A stretch of DNA of 64,000 bases from Hugenholtzia roseola DSM 9546 (GCF_000422585.1 NZ_AUGI01000034.1:38332-102331), one strand, 5' to 3'. Positions 16,295 to 25,390 are shown, counted from the first letter of the stretch. Notes: generated by a model from the letters alone, not told the origin. Made by a program: numbers and translations.

Positions 16295-17098
16295 TTACAT
16301 CTTGTTCATCAAGGCTTCGGAAACGCCCATGGTGGAAAATCCGCCGTCGTGATATAAGTTTTGCATCGTAACCTTTTTAGTTAGGTCGGAAAAGAGCGTA
16401 ATGACGTAATCGGCACACTCATCGGCAGAGGCATTGCCTAAGGGCGAGAGTTTGTCGGCGTATTCTAAGAAGGCATCGAAGCCGCCTACGCCTGTTCCTG
16501 CGGTAGTAGGGGTGGGCGATTGTGAAACGGTATTGACACGCGCCTTTTTGCTCATACCCAAACGGTAGCCATAACTACGGGCGATAGATTCGAGCAAAGC
16601 CTTTGCCTGTGCCATGTCGCCATAGTCGGGGAAAGTGCGTTGGGCAGCAATGTAAGAAAGGGCGACGATAGAGGCTTCTTCGTTTAAGATGTCTTTCTTT
16701 TCCGCTACTTGCATCATTTTGTGAAAGGAAACCGCCGAGATGTCGAGAGCCTGCATAAACCATTGGTAGTTGAGGTCGCCGTAGTCTTTTTTCTTGCGCA
16801 CATTCGGACTCATGCCGATGGAATGTAGGATAAAGTCAATTTTGCCGCCCAGATGCTCTACTGATTTTTGGTAGAGGTTCTCGATGTCTTCCAAAGAGGT
16901 CGCGTCGGCAGGTATCACAATCGTATTGCACTCTTGCGCCAGTTTCTGAATCGTTCCCATGCGCATAGCTACGGGTGCATTGGTGAGGGTAAAAGTTGCG
17001 CCCTCTGCGTGTGCGCGTTGTGCGATTTTCCAAGCGATAGATTTTTCGTCTAATGCACCTGTGATGATGCCGCGTTTGCCTTTGAGTAGGTTATACAT
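16295..17098 (-). CDS. fabI: Enoyl-ACP reductase FabI (NADH)
   Basis: A 267-residue atypical SDR that reduces enoyl-ACP in the last step of fatty acid elongation. Start MYNLLKGKRG fits the family. ITGALDEKSIAWKIA is the nucleotide-binding loop and DFILHSIGMSPN the next cofactor-contacting strand. The FabI active-site pair is in FPDYGDMAQAKA (Tyr, six residues, Lys), with an earlier Tyr in ALSYIAAQRTF. VNTVSQSPTPTTAG is the Bacteroidota version of the usual VNAISAGPIKTLA. It lies 84 bases after prs, with a hairpin between. Confidence 0.95.
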   Translation of the reverse strand: MYNLLKGKRGIITGALDEKSIAWKIAQRAHAEGATFTLTNAPVAMRMGTIQKLAQECNTIVIPADATSLEDIENLYQKSVEHLGGKIDFILHSIGMSPNVRKKKDYGDLNYQWFMQALDISAVSFHKMMQVAEKKDILNEEASIVALSYIAAQRTFPDYGDMAQAKALLESIARSYGYRLGMSKKARVNTVSQSPTPTTAGTGVGGFDAFLEYADKLSPLGNASADECADYVITLFSDLTKKVTMQNLYHDGGFSTMGVSEALMNKM

Positions 17099-17133
17099 AG
17101 GAAAAGATGGTGTTTTGAGGAAGTTGGGAATTG

Positions 17134-17166
17134 AAACCCTAAGCGTTGTCAAGCCACTTAGGATTT
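17134..17166 (-). terminator. Hairpin between prs and fabI
   Basis: CCTAAG pairs with CTTAGG across a 13-base middle that can extend the stem only imperfectly. It could attenuate read-through from prs into fabI. It shares the CCTAAG core with other gene ends here. Confidence 0.45.
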
Positions 17167-17182
17167 TGGGATAAGGGTCGGA

Positions 17183-18112
17183 TTAGGAAATAAAAAGCGT
17201 GCTAATAGACTCTTGGTCGTGAATCTTGCGAATGGCTTTTGCGAAGAGGTCGGCAACGGAAAGCACCTTGATTTTGGCACTTTCTTGCTTCAAAGGAATG
17301 GTATCCGAAACGACTAACTCTTCTAATACCGAATTGTTGATGTTTTCGTATGCCTTGCCCGACAAGACAGGGTGCGTAACCATGCCTCGTACCGAAACTG
17401 CCCCACGCTCCAAAAGCACCTCTGCGGCTTTGCAAATTGTACCTGCCGTATCTACCAAATCATCTACAATGACCACATTTGCACCTTCTACATCACCGAT
17501 AACCTGCATGCTTGCAATTTCATTGGCGCGTTTTCTGTGCTTGTCGCAAACGACCATGTGCGCCTGAAAATGTGCCGCATAAGCACGCGCACGCGCCACG
17601 CCACCTACATCGGGGGCTGCAAAGACTAAGTTGTCGAGTTTTAGGGAAGCAATATAAGGAAAAAGAATTGCCGAGGCGTAGAGATGGTCGACGGGAATAT
17701 CAAAAAATCCTTGTATCTGACCTGCATGCAAATCACAGGTCATCAGGCGGCTTGCCCCTGCCGCAGAAAGCAGGTTGGCGACTAATTTTGCGCCAATCCC
17801 CACGCGCGGTTTGTCTTTCCTATCCTGACGGGCATAGCCAAAATAAGGCATCACGACCGTAACCGAACCTGCCGAGGCACGCTTGGCAGAGTCTATCAGC
17901 AGGAGCAATTCCATTAAGTTGTCGGCAGGGGGGAAAGTGGATTGAATGATATAGACATCTGCGCCGCGAATAGACTCATCGAAGCTGGGCGACATTTCGC
18001 CATCACTGAATCGTTGGAGAGTCATCTTACCAAGCGGCTTGCCGTAAGAGTGGGCTATCTTTTCGGCTAAATAGAGGGAGGCAGAGCAAGCAAAGATTTT
18101 GACAGAGTTCAT
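17183..18112 (-). CDS. prs: Ribose-phosphate pyrophosphokinase (PRPP synthase)
   Basis: A 309-residue enzyme making PRPP from ribose 5-phosphate and ATP for nucleotide, His and Trp synthesis. The Met at 18112 is the chosen start (MNSVKIFACSASLYLAEKIA). Motifs are RFSDGEMSPSFDESIRGADVYIIQST, the ATP-site segment PYFGYARQDRK, DLHAGQIQGFFDIPVDHLYA, and the PRPP-binding loop VVIVDDLVDTAGT. A promoter with a good fit lies at 18181-18211. Confidence 0.95.
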   Translation of the reverse strand: MNSVKIFACSASLYLAEKIAHSYGKPLGKMTLQRFSDGEMSPSFDESIRGADVYIIQSTFPPADNLMELLLLIDSAKRASAGSVTVVMPYFGYARQDRKDKPRVGIGAKLVANLLSAAGASRLMTCDLHAGQIQGFFDIPVDHLYASAILFPYIASLKLDNLVFAAPDVGGVARARAYAAHFQAHMVVCDKHRKRANEIASMQVIGDVEGANVVIVDDLVDTAGTICKAAEVLLERGAVSVRGMVTHPVLSGKAYENINNSVLEELVVSDTIPLKQESAKIKVLSVADLFAKAIRKIHDQESISTLFIS

Positions 18113-18180
18113 GACGGAGGGCTTTTGGCGGTGAGGCAATCGCTTTTGTGTAGCCACACAAGCAATTACGCAAGATGCCA

Positions 18181-18211
18181 CAAAATTACGCATCTTGTAC
18201 CCATTTTCAAA
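18181..18211 (-). promoter_or_regulatory. Promoter of prs
   Basis: Reading the minus strand: TTTG at 18211-18208, a 19-base spacer, TAATTTTG at 18188-18181. Transcription would start about 60 bases before the prs start codon, which excludes the longer upstream frame as the true start. Confidence 0.65.
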
Positions 18212-18530
18212 TTTTTTTGGGCTTAGTAGCCTGCTATTTGCATGCGATTTGTCTTCTATTTGCCTTCTATTTGAGGTAGTAGCGTCAGAATGGATACTTT
18301 ATTGGCACTTTCGGCACTTTTTTCCTTTGCAAGCACGTTTCGAAAAAACAACTTCTTAGATAAAACAACATACTTTCTCTTTCCCAAAATACTCCCCCTA
18401 AATGCAATAAGCAGGGCAGTGCGAAAAAGTTTTCGAAAAACTTTGCGCTTTCTATGGTTTGCATTTGATTTTTCGCTAATAAATTTCTTTCTTTGCGCCT
18501 TAATTCTTTTCTACTAAAACGAACCCTACA
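18212..18530. other. Divergent intergenic region prs/acpP
   Basis: About 320 bases with no convincing gene. A short open frame from 18290 has no codon pattern or family resemblance. A likely acpP promoter sits at its right end: TTTG at 18464-18467, 20-base spacer, TTTCTTTG at 18488-18495, 35 bases before the acpP start. Confidence 0.5.
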
Positions 18531-18770
18531 ATGTCAGAGATTGCAGAAAAAGTAAAGAACATCATCGTTGAGAAGTTAGGCGTAGAAGAAGCAGAAGTTA
18601 CACCCGAAGCCAGCTTCACCAACGACTTAGGCGCAGACTCGCTTGATACCGTCGAATTGATTATGGAGTTTGAAAAACAATTCAATATTTCTATTCCTGA
18701 CGACCAAGCCGAAACGATTTCTACCGTAGGACAGGCTATTGCTTACTTAGAAGCAAACGCCCCTAAATAA
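18531..18770 (+). CDS. acpP: Acyl carrier protein
   Basis: A 79-residue acidic ACP that carries growing acyl chains in fatty acid synthesis. The phosphopantetheine attachment Ser is in [15 protein letters not shown]; flanking helices [17 protein letters not shown] and [18 protein letters not shown] are typical. It ends 66 bases before a strong terminator hairpin. Confidence 0.97.
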   Translation: MSEIAEKVKNIIVEKLGVEEAEVTPEASFTNDLGADSLDTVELIMEFEKQFNISIPDDQAETISTVGQAIAYLEANAPK

Positions 18771-18836
18771 GGAAAGGCATGTGGCTTTTTGCACCTAAAC
18801 ACGTCCTGCTTCCTTTGGCTTAACGCTTTAAGCAGC

Positions 18837-18886
18837 CCTAAGTTTGCTAATATCTCAAACAATATTAGCGGACTTAGGTTTTTTTT
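18837..18886 (+). terminator. Terminator of acpP overlapping the menB promoter
   Basis: A long stem (18837-18853 with 18862-18878, one internal mismatch region) followed by eight T. Inside its left arm lies TAAGTTTG (18839-18846), a -7 box match, with TTTG at 18814-18817 upstream. A transcript starting there would lack the left arm and escape termination. Confidence 0.75.
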
Positions 18887-18905
18887 CATAAAAAATCGTT
18901 TTCTC

Positions 18906-19772
18906 ATGGCATACAACGAACAAGACAGCCTTTCTACCATTCGCCCTGCCGCCGATTGGCAAGTCATAGAAAGATTCAAGCATTTCGAGGAAGTGCGCTT
19001 CGAACTTGCCGAAGGCATTGCCAAAATTACCATCAATCGCCCACGCTTTCGCAACGCCTTCACGCCCCTAACGGTGCGCGAAATGATAGAAGCCATCGAC
19101 TTCTGCCGCTACGAGCAGCAAATCGGCGTAGTCATTCTGACAGGTGCAGGCGATAAAGCCTTTTGTAGTGGCGGCGACCAAAACTACAAAGGCGTAGGCG
19201 GATATGTGGATAGCGACGGCACACCGCGCCTGAATGTATTAGACCTACAAAAGAAAATTCGCTCCCTGCCTAAGCCTGTTGTGGCAATGGTCAATGGCTA
19301 TGCCATCGGCGGCGGACACGTCTTGCATGTCGTATGCGACCTTTCCATTGCCTCTGAAAATGCCATCTTCGGACAGACGGGTCCCAAAGTCGGTAGTTTT
19401 GATGGCGGCTTCGGCTCTTCCTATTTGGCTCGCATTGTAGGGCAGAAAAAAGCACGCGAAATCTGGTTTTTGTGCGAACAATATTCGGCACAGGAAGCCC
19501 TCGATATGGGACTTATCAATAAAATGACCCCACACGAGAGCTTGGAAGAAGAAACCGTCCGCTGGTGCAGAATTATGCTCAAAAGAAGTCCGTTGGCTTT
19601 GCGTATGGTCAAGGCAGGCTTAAACGCTGAATTAGATGGGCAAGCAGGCATACAAGAATTGGCAGGAAATGCTACCCTCCTCTATTATTTTACCGAAGAA
19701 GCACAAGAAGGCAAAAAAGCATTTTTGGAAAAACGCGACCCCGATTTTCAAAAGTACCCCAAGTTTCCATAA
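18906..19772 (+). CDS. menB: 1,4-dihydroxy-2-naphthoyl-CoA synthase MenB
   Basis: A 288-residue crotonase-fold enzyme that closes the naphthoate ring in menaquinone synthesis. The start at MAYNEQDSL is preferred because the conserved N-terminus ([21 protein letters not shown]) follows it. [36 protein letters not shown] and [19 protein letters not shown] are the oxyanion and CoA-binding elements. [21 protein letters not shown] is MenB-specific. Menaquinone as the quinone fits Bacteroidota. Confidence 0.96.
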   Translation: MAYNEQDSLSTIRPAADWQVIERFKHFEEVRFELAEGIAKITINRPRFRNAFTPLTVREMIEAIDFCRYEQQIGVVILTGAGDKAFCSGGDQNYKGVGGYVDSDGTPRLNVLDLQKKIRSLPKPVVAMVNGYAIGGGHVLHVVCDLSIASENAIFGQTGPKVGSFDGGFGSSYLARIVGQKKAREIWFLCEQYSAQEALDMGLINKMTPHESLEEETVRWCRIMLKRSPLALRMVKAGLNAELDGQAGIQELAGNATLLYYFTEEAQEGKKAFLEKRDPDFQKYPKFP

Positions 19773-19778
19773 CCTTTC

Positions 19779-19813
19779 AAGCCCTAAGCCTCTTAAAAAG
19801 ACGCTTAGGGCTT
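19779..19813. terminator. Terminator after menB
   Basis: AAGCCCTAAGC pairs with GCTTAGGGCTT, with more pairing (TCTT/AAGA) inside, then TTTC. One of several gene-end hairpins built on a CCTAAG core. Confidence 0.75.
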
Positions 19814-19882
19814 TCACCGTTTGTAGTAGCTAACTATCTCCCCTTCGACATTATTTTCGTATAAATTCTCCCCTTTCTTTTT

Positions 19883-20542
19883 ATGAATCATATTTTTACA
19901 CAAAATAAAAACAACATAGACTTCTATCAAAATATTGAAATAGAAAAATTTAAGGAAATCGCTAAAAAAAGTGGCTTCGATACAGGCATAGACATAGAAC
20001 TCATCTATCCCGATATTGCAAAGGCAGAGGTATTGGTAGAATTGGGCTTAGGATATGGCAGGACGGTAGAACATTTGCGGCGTTTGGGCTTCGAAGGGCG
20101 CATGTACGCTTTGGAGCGGTCGGAAAAATTTTTAGACTATGCAAAAAAAGAAAAGGTATTAGAAAGCGAGGCGATTCTTCCGCAAGACATTCGCCACATC
20201 GATTTGCCCGAAAAAGCCGATGCCATTCTTTGGCTCTGGTCGGGTATTTTAGAACAAACCTTAGAACAACAGAAATACAGCATTTGCAAAATTCGTGAAT
20301 ATTTAAAACCAAAGGGAAAACTTTTTATAGAAGCACCACAGGGCAATCTCAAAGTAGTAGGCGTAAAAATAGACAAGCACTACATTCGTGTAGAAACCGA
20401 GTGGGGCATTTTGGAAGCCTACCTGCCCTACGAGGAGGATATTCGCCAAATGGCTGCCCAATGTGGCTATCAGAACGTGCGAACCCTACCCTACCTCACG
20501 CCTACGGGTTTGGAACGCATTATTTATATTTTAGAAAACTAA
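19883..20542 (+). CDS. Class I SAM-dependent methyltransferase-like protein
   Basis: A 219-residue protein with a Rossmann methyltransferase core: AEVLVELGLGYGRTVEHLRRLGF is motif I, MYALERSEKFLDYAKK motif II with the acidic ribose-binding residue, and DAILWLWSGILEQ near motif IV, ending with a C-terminal TGLERIIYIL strand. Substrate not predictable from sequence. It lies 30 bases before the LpxH-like gene, so co-transcription is likely. Confidence 0.75.
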   Translation: MNHIFTQNKNNIDFYQNIEIEKFKEIAKKSGFDTGIDIELIYPDIAKAEVLVELGLGYGRTVEHLRRLGFEGRMYALERSEKFLDYAKKEKVLESEAILPQDIRHIDLPEKADAILWLWSGILEQTLEQQKYSICKIREYLKPKGKLFIEAPQGNLKVVGVKIDKHYIRVETEWGILEAYLPYEEDIRQMAAQCGYQNVRTLPYLTPTGLERIIYILEN

Positions 20543-20572
20543 CCAAAAGCCTATCTATTTGGGCTGGCTCTC

Positions 20573-21337
20573 ATGCACGTTTTAAACTTAGAAAAAGGCA
20601 AAAAAATCTATTTAGCCTCCGACTTTCACTTGGGCTACCCCAAAGGTAGTATCGGGCGTGAGCGCGAAATGAAAATCCTGCGTTGGCTCGATGCCATAGC
20701 CGAAGATGCCGCCTTAGTGGTGCTTCTGGGCGATATGTTTGATTTTTGGTATGAATATAAAAAAGTTGTGCCAAAGGGTTTTGTGCGTTTTCAGGGCAAA
20801 ATTGCAAGTTTAGTAGATAGCGGCGTGCCTGTTGTACTTTTTGCAGGCAATCACGACCTTTGGCTTTTCGATTATTTATCAGAAGAATTGGGCGTAACCG
20901 TCTTTAAAACGCCGCAAACGGTAGTTTGGAATGGGAAAAAAATTTATTTAGCCCATGGCGATGGCTTAGGCAAAGGCGATTATGCCTACAAATGGTTGAA
21001 AAAATGGATTTTTACCAATCGCTTCTTGCGTTGGGGTTTCGAGTGGTTGCACCCTAATTTGGGCGTAGGTTTGGCGCATTTTTGGTCTGATAGTCGGAAA
21101 AAAGACCGCCACAAGGAAGTATTTAGGGGCAGAGAAAATGAATGGCTTTGGGAATATGCCCTCGAAATGGAAGCCCAAAATCCGCACGACTACTATGTTT
21201 TTGGACATCGCCACTTGCCACTTTATTTAAAGGTAGGCGAAAAAAGCCGCTACATAAATTTGGGCGAGTGGCTCAATTTTTATACCTATGCTGTCTTTGA
21301 GGGCGAAAAGATGCACCTGAAAAGGTTTTTAAAATAG
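20573..21337 (+). CDS. lpxH: UDP-2,3-diacylglucosamine diphosphatase-like phosphoesterase (LpxH family)
   Basis: A 254-residue calcineurin-type metallophosphoesterase. All five metal motifs are visible: SDFHLG, GDMFDFW, GNHDLW, AHGDG and FGHRHLPL. The DFHLG and DFWYEY arrangement and length match the LpxH family, which hydrolyses UDP-2,3-diacylglucosamine to lipid X in lipid A synthesis on the inner membrane. A related LpxH2-like role is possible. Confidence 0.85.
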   Translation: MHVLNLEKGKKIYLASDFHLGYPKGSIGREREMKILRWLDAIAEDAALVVLLGDMFDFWYEYKKVVPKGFVRFQGKIASLVDSGVPVVLFAGNHDLWLFDYLSEELGVTVFKTPQTVVWNGKKIYLAHGDGLGKGDYAYKWLKKWIFTNRFLRWGFEWLHPNLGVGLAHFWSDSRKKDRHKEVFRGRENEWLWEYALEMEAQNPHDYYVFGHRHLPLYLKVGEKSRYINLGEWLNFYTYAVFEGEKMHLKRFLK

Positions 21338-21790
21338 TTTTGATACAAAAGATTATAGGCGGTCAGCAAAATCCAAAAAGCCCTTTGCCTACAACCCTTT
21401 TAGGCTTCCAAATAATATTTGGCGGCAGGCGTTTCTTTTCATTTTGGTTGCGAAAAATCTTACGTAAGATTTATTTTCAATCTCACGAAAAAAAACACTC
21501 CCAAGTGCTTAAAAGCGTCTTTTTTAGCCCTTTATGGGCATTTTTTCCTTGAAAAGGGGCTGTATCTTTCTTTGTATTTTTCCTAAAAAAAGAAGCCACT
21601 TTTACAAAGACTGCTCGAAAGATACAAGGCGGAAAAAGTAGCCATTTGCAGGTTTTTCGTTTGCATGCGTACTTTGCAGCATCAAAACGACAACAACAAC
21701 CGCCTTTTCAAAAGCTACCAAATAATATTTTGTGCCAAAAGGCATTTCTGCTTTCCTCATTCACCTCTACTTCAAAATACTCCGTTTTAT
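21338..21790. other. Intergenic region with palindromes
   Basis: About 450 bases without a convincing gene. It holds a perfect 18-base palindrome at 21455-21472 (AAATCTTACGTAAGATTT) and a separated inverted repeat TGTATCTTTC (21559-21568) / GAAAGATACA (21617-21626). No promoter with good spacing for the next gene was identified. Confidence 0.45.
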
Positions 21791-22198
21791 ATGGCATATT
21801 CTGCTGCAATCCAAAATCGCTTTGCCAAAGTTGAAATGATAGCTGACAACCAAGTTGCGCTGCTCGAATGGCTTTCTTTCGTACCAAGCGAATTTTATAG
21901 AGAAATTCTTAGCAATTTTCTCACCCTTTTAAAAACAAATAACTGCAAGCGTATTCTTATCAATAACAAAAAAGGCAAAGTCGTTGCCCCTTCCGACCAA
22001 ATGTGGCTCAATAAAAATTGGCTACCCGAAAGTCAGAAAGTAGGCTTCGAAAAAGTGGCGGTTATCCGCTCGAAAGATGCCTTTGCCAGTTTTGCCGACC
22101 AGCGCATGTTCGAAACCTTAGAACGCGCCTATGGAGGCAAGGTAAATTTAGAGTTCTTTGATGATGAAACTGATGCCTTAGCGTGGCTTATGGCTTAA
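21791..22198 (+). CDS. STAS/SpoIIAA-like hypothetical protein
   Basis: A 135-residue cytoplasmic protein. The Met at 21791 (MAYSAAIQNRFAKVEMI) is preferred because the upstream extension is low in hydrophobic order and rich in Asn and His. The pattern of strand, ILINNKKGKVVAPSDQMWLNKNW, a middle strand (KVAVIRSKDAFA), and an end with FFDDETDALAWL is that of SpoIIAA/STAS-like proteins common in Cytophagales. Function unknown. Confidence 0.65.
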   Translation: MAYSAAIQNRFAKVEMIADNQVALLEWLSFVPSEFYREILSNFLTLLKTNNCKRILINNKKGKVVAPSDQMWLNKNWLPESQKVGFEKVAVIRSKDAFASFADQRMFETLERAYGGKVNLEFFDDETDALAWLMA

Positions 22199-22449
22199 AT
22201 GTCCCCCCCGTTTCTGTTTCAGTTTTGCGAAAAAATATCGCACCTGCATAGAAATTAGCCTTTTTGCTCCGCTTTTGTTTTCCAAATTCTATTCCTTCTT
22301 ACTTCTTTTTTCTAACTTTTATGAAACGTTACTACATTCACTACACACTCTAAGAATTTGATTTTGAGGCTTTTAGAAAAAATCTCTCAAATTCTGCCCC
22401 GCTGGTTGGCTTTTCTGATTGGCAGCCCTAATTATCTACTAACTGTTTG

Positions 22450-23760
22450 CTAATTACTTAGGGTATTGTCGAATATTTTTCTGATTTGGTAAAAAATACG
22501 TACAATCAAACGCAGGTCTTCGGTGATGATATGGGCTTCGCCCTGCATGTCTTGCGAAAAGGTTAATTTTTTCTTATAGCTTGTTTCCAAACCATTTGTC
22601 AGTTCAATTCGCACCAAATACTGCCCCTGATGGGCGATAGGGTTTTTATCGGCAACGGTAGCCCTCACCGACCCGTACTCCTCGTAAGGATACCCCTCGA
22701 AACGAATCTTGACCTGCTGCCCTTTTTCTACCTTCCCAATGCCTGCCGAAGTGAGATAGGCATAGCCATAGACCGCCTCTTTTTGAGGCAATACCGCCAT
22801 TAGCTCGTCGCCTTCCTGCACAGGCATATTGGGTGCAAGGGGTTTGAAGAAAGAAACGCGCCCTGCAATGGGGCTACGCAAAAGGTAGCGATTTTCCCAC
22901 GCAGCAAGGGCAGCCTCCAACTGCAAAGTTGTGCTTCGCAAGTTCTCGCGTTTGGCTAATTCCTCGCGTTTGTAGCCCTCTTCGTTATCGGTGCGAAGGC
23001 GGCGCAATTCCTGCAATTTGAGCTGATTTTGCAGAATTTCTATCCTGATGTTTTCCTTTTTATACTTTTCTTCTAAAAATCGCTTTTCGGAAGCATTAAA
23101 TTCAGTGTAGGCAATGACTTTGTCTTGGTAGAGTTTTTCGTCTATCTCATATTGCTTTTTGGCTAAAAGATATTGTCCGTCGATGTTGCGCTGTTGGGTA
23201 TTGAGCTTGTCTAAAAGGTTTTCGAAAATACCGATTTGCTCGGCTACCTGCTCAAATTTTTCTTGGCTAAAAGGCTGATTCTGAAAAAAACTGTATTCCT
23301 GATACGCATTGAGAAAGGCAGCGAAGGCAGGCTGGACTTCGCCTAAGTTCATATCTTTGGAAAAAGACCCCTTCAAGACGGTTTGTTTGTCTAAAAACGC
23401 CTTCTTGAAGGGTTCGAATGTTTGGCGCAAAGCCTCGATGTCTTCGTAGTTGGCACTATTGGCAAAAATGACCAATACGGCTTCTTTCTCTACCATATCG
23501 CCCTCTTTGGCAAAAAGGTGTAGCAGGCGCGTCTTTTCCTTCGCCGCCATCAGAATAGGCAATTCTGCCGTCGTGAGTTTGAGAGGCGCGATTACCACAT
23601 CAGGATATTTGACCAGAAAGGCTATCCACACAAAGGCAAGCAGCACCAACCCTATCAGGGTAATGCCCCAACGCACTATCCAAGTAGGCACTTGCGACAA
23701 AACCTCCTGCATCTCTTCGCTGCGGATATAAATCTCCTTTTCCGATTCTTGGGCGTTCAT
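22450..23760 (-). CDS. HlyD-family secretion adaptor
   Basis: A 436-residue membrane fusion protein. One membrane segment near residues 30-50 (WGITLIGLVLLAFVWIAFLV), a first lipoyl half (LLHLFAKEGDMVEKEAVLVIF), a long coiled-coil region of about 200 residues, then the second half (LRSPIAGRVSFFKPLAPNMPVQEGDELMAVLP) and a beta-barrel. This type normally partners a peptidase-containing ABC transporter for peptide or protein export, but none is adjacent. It is 23 bases downstream of the DUF4199 gene and likely in one operon. Confidence 0.88.
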   Translation of the reverse strand: MNAQESEKEIYIRSEEMQEVLSQVPTWIVRWGITLIGLVLLAFVWIAFLVKYPDVVIAPLKLTTAELPILMAAKEKTRLLHLFAKEGDMVEKEAVLVIFANSANYEDIEALRQTFEPFKKAFLDKQTVLKGSFSKDMNLGEVQPAFAAFLNAYQEYSFFQNQPFSQEKFEQVAEQIGIFENLLDKLNTQQRNIDGQYLLAKKQYEIDEKLYQDKVIAYTEFNASEKRFLEEKYKKENIRIEILQNQLKLQELRRLRTDNEEGYKREELAKRENLRSTTLQLEAALAAWENRYLLRSPIAGRVSFFKPLAPNMPVQEGDELMAVLPQKEAVYGYAYLTSAGIGKVEKGQQVKIRFEGYPYEEYGSVRATVADKNPIAHQGQYLVRIELTNGLETSYKKKLTFSQDMQGEAHIITEDLRLIVRIFYQIRKIFDNTLSN

Positions 23761-23783
23761 GGCTCTAAAATTAGAGAATCTCG

Positions 23784-24344
23784 TTACTTTTTCAAAATCG
23801 CTGCACCGATAAGGGCAATAACGGCATTGCCAACGGCAGCACTAAATACGCCGATTAACATACCGATTGGACGAAAAGGCGAAAATATCGCCATCATATC
23901 GCGTGCTACTTCTAAACCTGCGCCCTGCATGTTGGGGTTTTCTGCCAAAATCTTTGCTTCCGAAAGTTGGATAAAGACCTCATGCGCTTCTGGCTCGATG
24001 ACCAAATAGAGAAAAGCCGAAAGCAAACTGTTCAAAAGGGCTGCAACCGTCAAGATAATAAAAAAATCTAAAAAAGCACGCCCAAACGGATAAAAACCCG
24101 CTTTTTTTTCTGTGGCATCAAGCAAAGTAACCTCCTCAAAACCCTCCTGTGCAGCCGTCAAGCGCACCTGACGCACCTGACGTACCAATAGTATCGATAC
24201 CCCAAAACTGATAAGAAAGAAAATCCAATTAAGCCAAGAATTTTCCAACATAAAGGCAACGCCCAATAGGTAGCTCACCAAGCTATAAGTGGCGTAGATA
24301 AGGGTGAGATAGATGCTTTTTTCTATCAAAATAGAATTTTTCAT
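23784..24344 (-). CDS. DUF4199 integral membrane protein
   Basis: A 186-residue inner-membrane protein with four hydrophobic segments. The Met at 24344 begins MKNSILIEKSIYLTLIYATYSLVSYLLG. FYPFGRAFLDFFIILTVAALL and GNAVIALIGAAILKK match the general DUF4199 layout of Bacteroidota (N-terminal two segments, central loop, C-terminal GAAILKK). Function unknown. Confidence 0.8.
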   Translation of the reverse strand: MKNSILIEKSIYLTLIYATYSLVSYLLGVAFMLENSWLNWIFFLISFGVSILLVRQVRQVRLTAAQEGFEEVTLLDATEKKAGFYPFGRAFLDFFIILTVAALLNSLLSAFLYLVIEPEAHEVFIQLSEAKILAENPNMQGAGLEVARDMMAIFSPFRPIGMLIGVFSAAVGNAVIALIGAAILKK

Positions 24345-24479
24345 ATAAAAAGTTAGGTTAGAATGGTCTGATGTTAAAAATACAGCAGTAGCTTTCAAAA
24401 TGCTACGCGCCACTTATTTTATGTTTTAGTAGTCTATCTGCGCCTAAAAATTACAGCAGCGGCATGAAACGATTTTTTA

Positions 24480-24615
24480 GAAGTGCGAAGGTGGAAGTAC
24501 AAAGTTGGGACTTCGCGCTACTTTTAATAGGGACAAGCGATTGCCTTGCGAAATTAGATTAAAATAAAAATAGTTTTTCAGACCCAAAAAGTAAGGCGTA
24601 GGGGTATAGTTTAGT
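24480..24615. repeat. Degenerate dispersed-repeat sequence
   Basis: TAGGGACAAGCGATTGCCTTG, then a GATTAAAATAAAA run and TTTTCAGACCCAAAAA match the interior of the family 1 element at 7263-7320. No clear terminal repeats remain, so this is probably an old copy. Confidence 0.5.
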
Positions 24616-24617
24616 TT

Positions 24618-25154
24618 CTAAAACTTATTTTTCCACATCATAGACTCGACAGGGTAGGGGGTTCGCTGATTGTACTTTGCCGACTGCTTGTGCTGATAGG
24701 CATTTTCCACTATGCCCTCTACCTCAAAATAAATAAGCTGTCCGATAGGCATGCCTGCATAGACGCGCACAGGTTTTTTGACGCTAATTTCAAGTGTCCA
24801 ATGGTTGCAAAAGCCTACATCACCTTTCCCCGCCGTTGCGTGAATGTCTATTCCTAAGCGTCCGATACTGCTTTTTCCTTCCAAAAAAGGCACATGCGCA
24901 TGGGTTTCGGTGTATTCTAAGGTCGCACCCAAATAAAACTCGTGCGGCTGCAAAATATAGCCAGCGGCAGGAATTTCGAAAAGCTCGATGGGATTGTGCT
25001 GGCGTGCATCTAAGATAGTTTGGGGATAGATGCCCAAATATTTGCCCAAATGGACATCATAAGAATTAGACCCCAAAGCACTGCGCTTGAAAGGCTCGAT
25101 GACAATACTGCCTGCTTCGATGGCATTTAGAATGGCTGCGTCGGAAAGAATCAT
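24618..25154 (-). CDS. dcd: dCTP deaminase
   Basis: A 178-residue trimeric enzyme that deaminates dCTP to dUTP for dTMP synthesis. Motifs are the N-terminal MILSDAAILNAI, SNSYDVHLG, the active-site EGKSSIGRLGIDIHATAG, and a C-terminal GQLIYFEVEG. GKGDVGFCNHWTLEISV carries the catalytic Glu. A promoter at 25178-25207 supports this start. Confidence 0.93.
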   Translation of the reverse strand: MILSDAAILNAIEAGSIVIEPFKRSALGSNSYDVHLGKYLGIYPQTILDARQHNPIELFEIPAAGYILQPHEFYLGATLEYTETHAHVPFLEGKSSIGRLGIDIHATAGKGDVGFCNHWTLEISVKKPVRVYAGMPIGQLIYFEVEGIVENAYQHKQSAKYNQRTPYPVESMMWKNKF

Positions 25155-25177
25155 AAAGGCAAAACGAATTTAGACCA

Positions 25178-25207
25178 CAAAGGTAGCTAAAATATCCAAA
25201 GGGCAAA
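25178..25207 (-). promoter_or_regulatory. Promoter of dcd
   Basis: Reading the minus strand: TTTG at 25207-25204, an 18-base spacer, TACCTTTG at 25185-25178, 24 bases before the start codon. Confidence 0.7.
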
Positions 25208-25271
25208 TAAAAAGAAAACTTGTAGGTAGCGCGTCGGGCGAAGACTTTTTTCAAACATTCTTTCCTGCGGC

Positions 25272-25302
25272 TTGTTCTTTTCGTTAAATTTTCCTAAATT
25301 TG
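25272..25302 (+). promoter_or_regulatory. Promoter of TonB receptor gene at 25391
   Basis: TTG at 25272-25274, a 20-base spacer, TAAATTTG at 25295-25302. Leader of about 80 bases; no riboswitch fold was recognised in it. Confidence 0.65.
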
Positions 25303-25390
25303 ACAGAGCCTACTACAAAATATTCCCCAAGAGCCTTTTTACAAGACAAATTTCATTTTTATTCCTTTTTCAACATGATTTTTTCTGCGT

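Noticed and set aside
18290..18517. Open frame of 75 codons upstream of acpP
   Set aside because: It overlaps the likely acpP promoter, has no recognisable domain, and its composition (many Phe/Leu runs from T-rich DNA) is that of non-coding AT-rich sequence.
22321..22354. Ten-codon frame MKRYYIHYTL before a stop
   Set aside because: Too short to support and without promoter or leader-peptide context.
22450..23760. HlyD adaptor as the exporter of the small peptides at 1-4145
   Set aside because: The peptides have ordinary Sec signal peptides, so they do not need a type I exporter, and the loci are 18 kb apart.
25155..25390. Possible cobalamin riboswitch before the BtuB-like receptor
   Set aside because: The conserved B12-box was not found and the leader is only about 80 bases after the likely transcript start.
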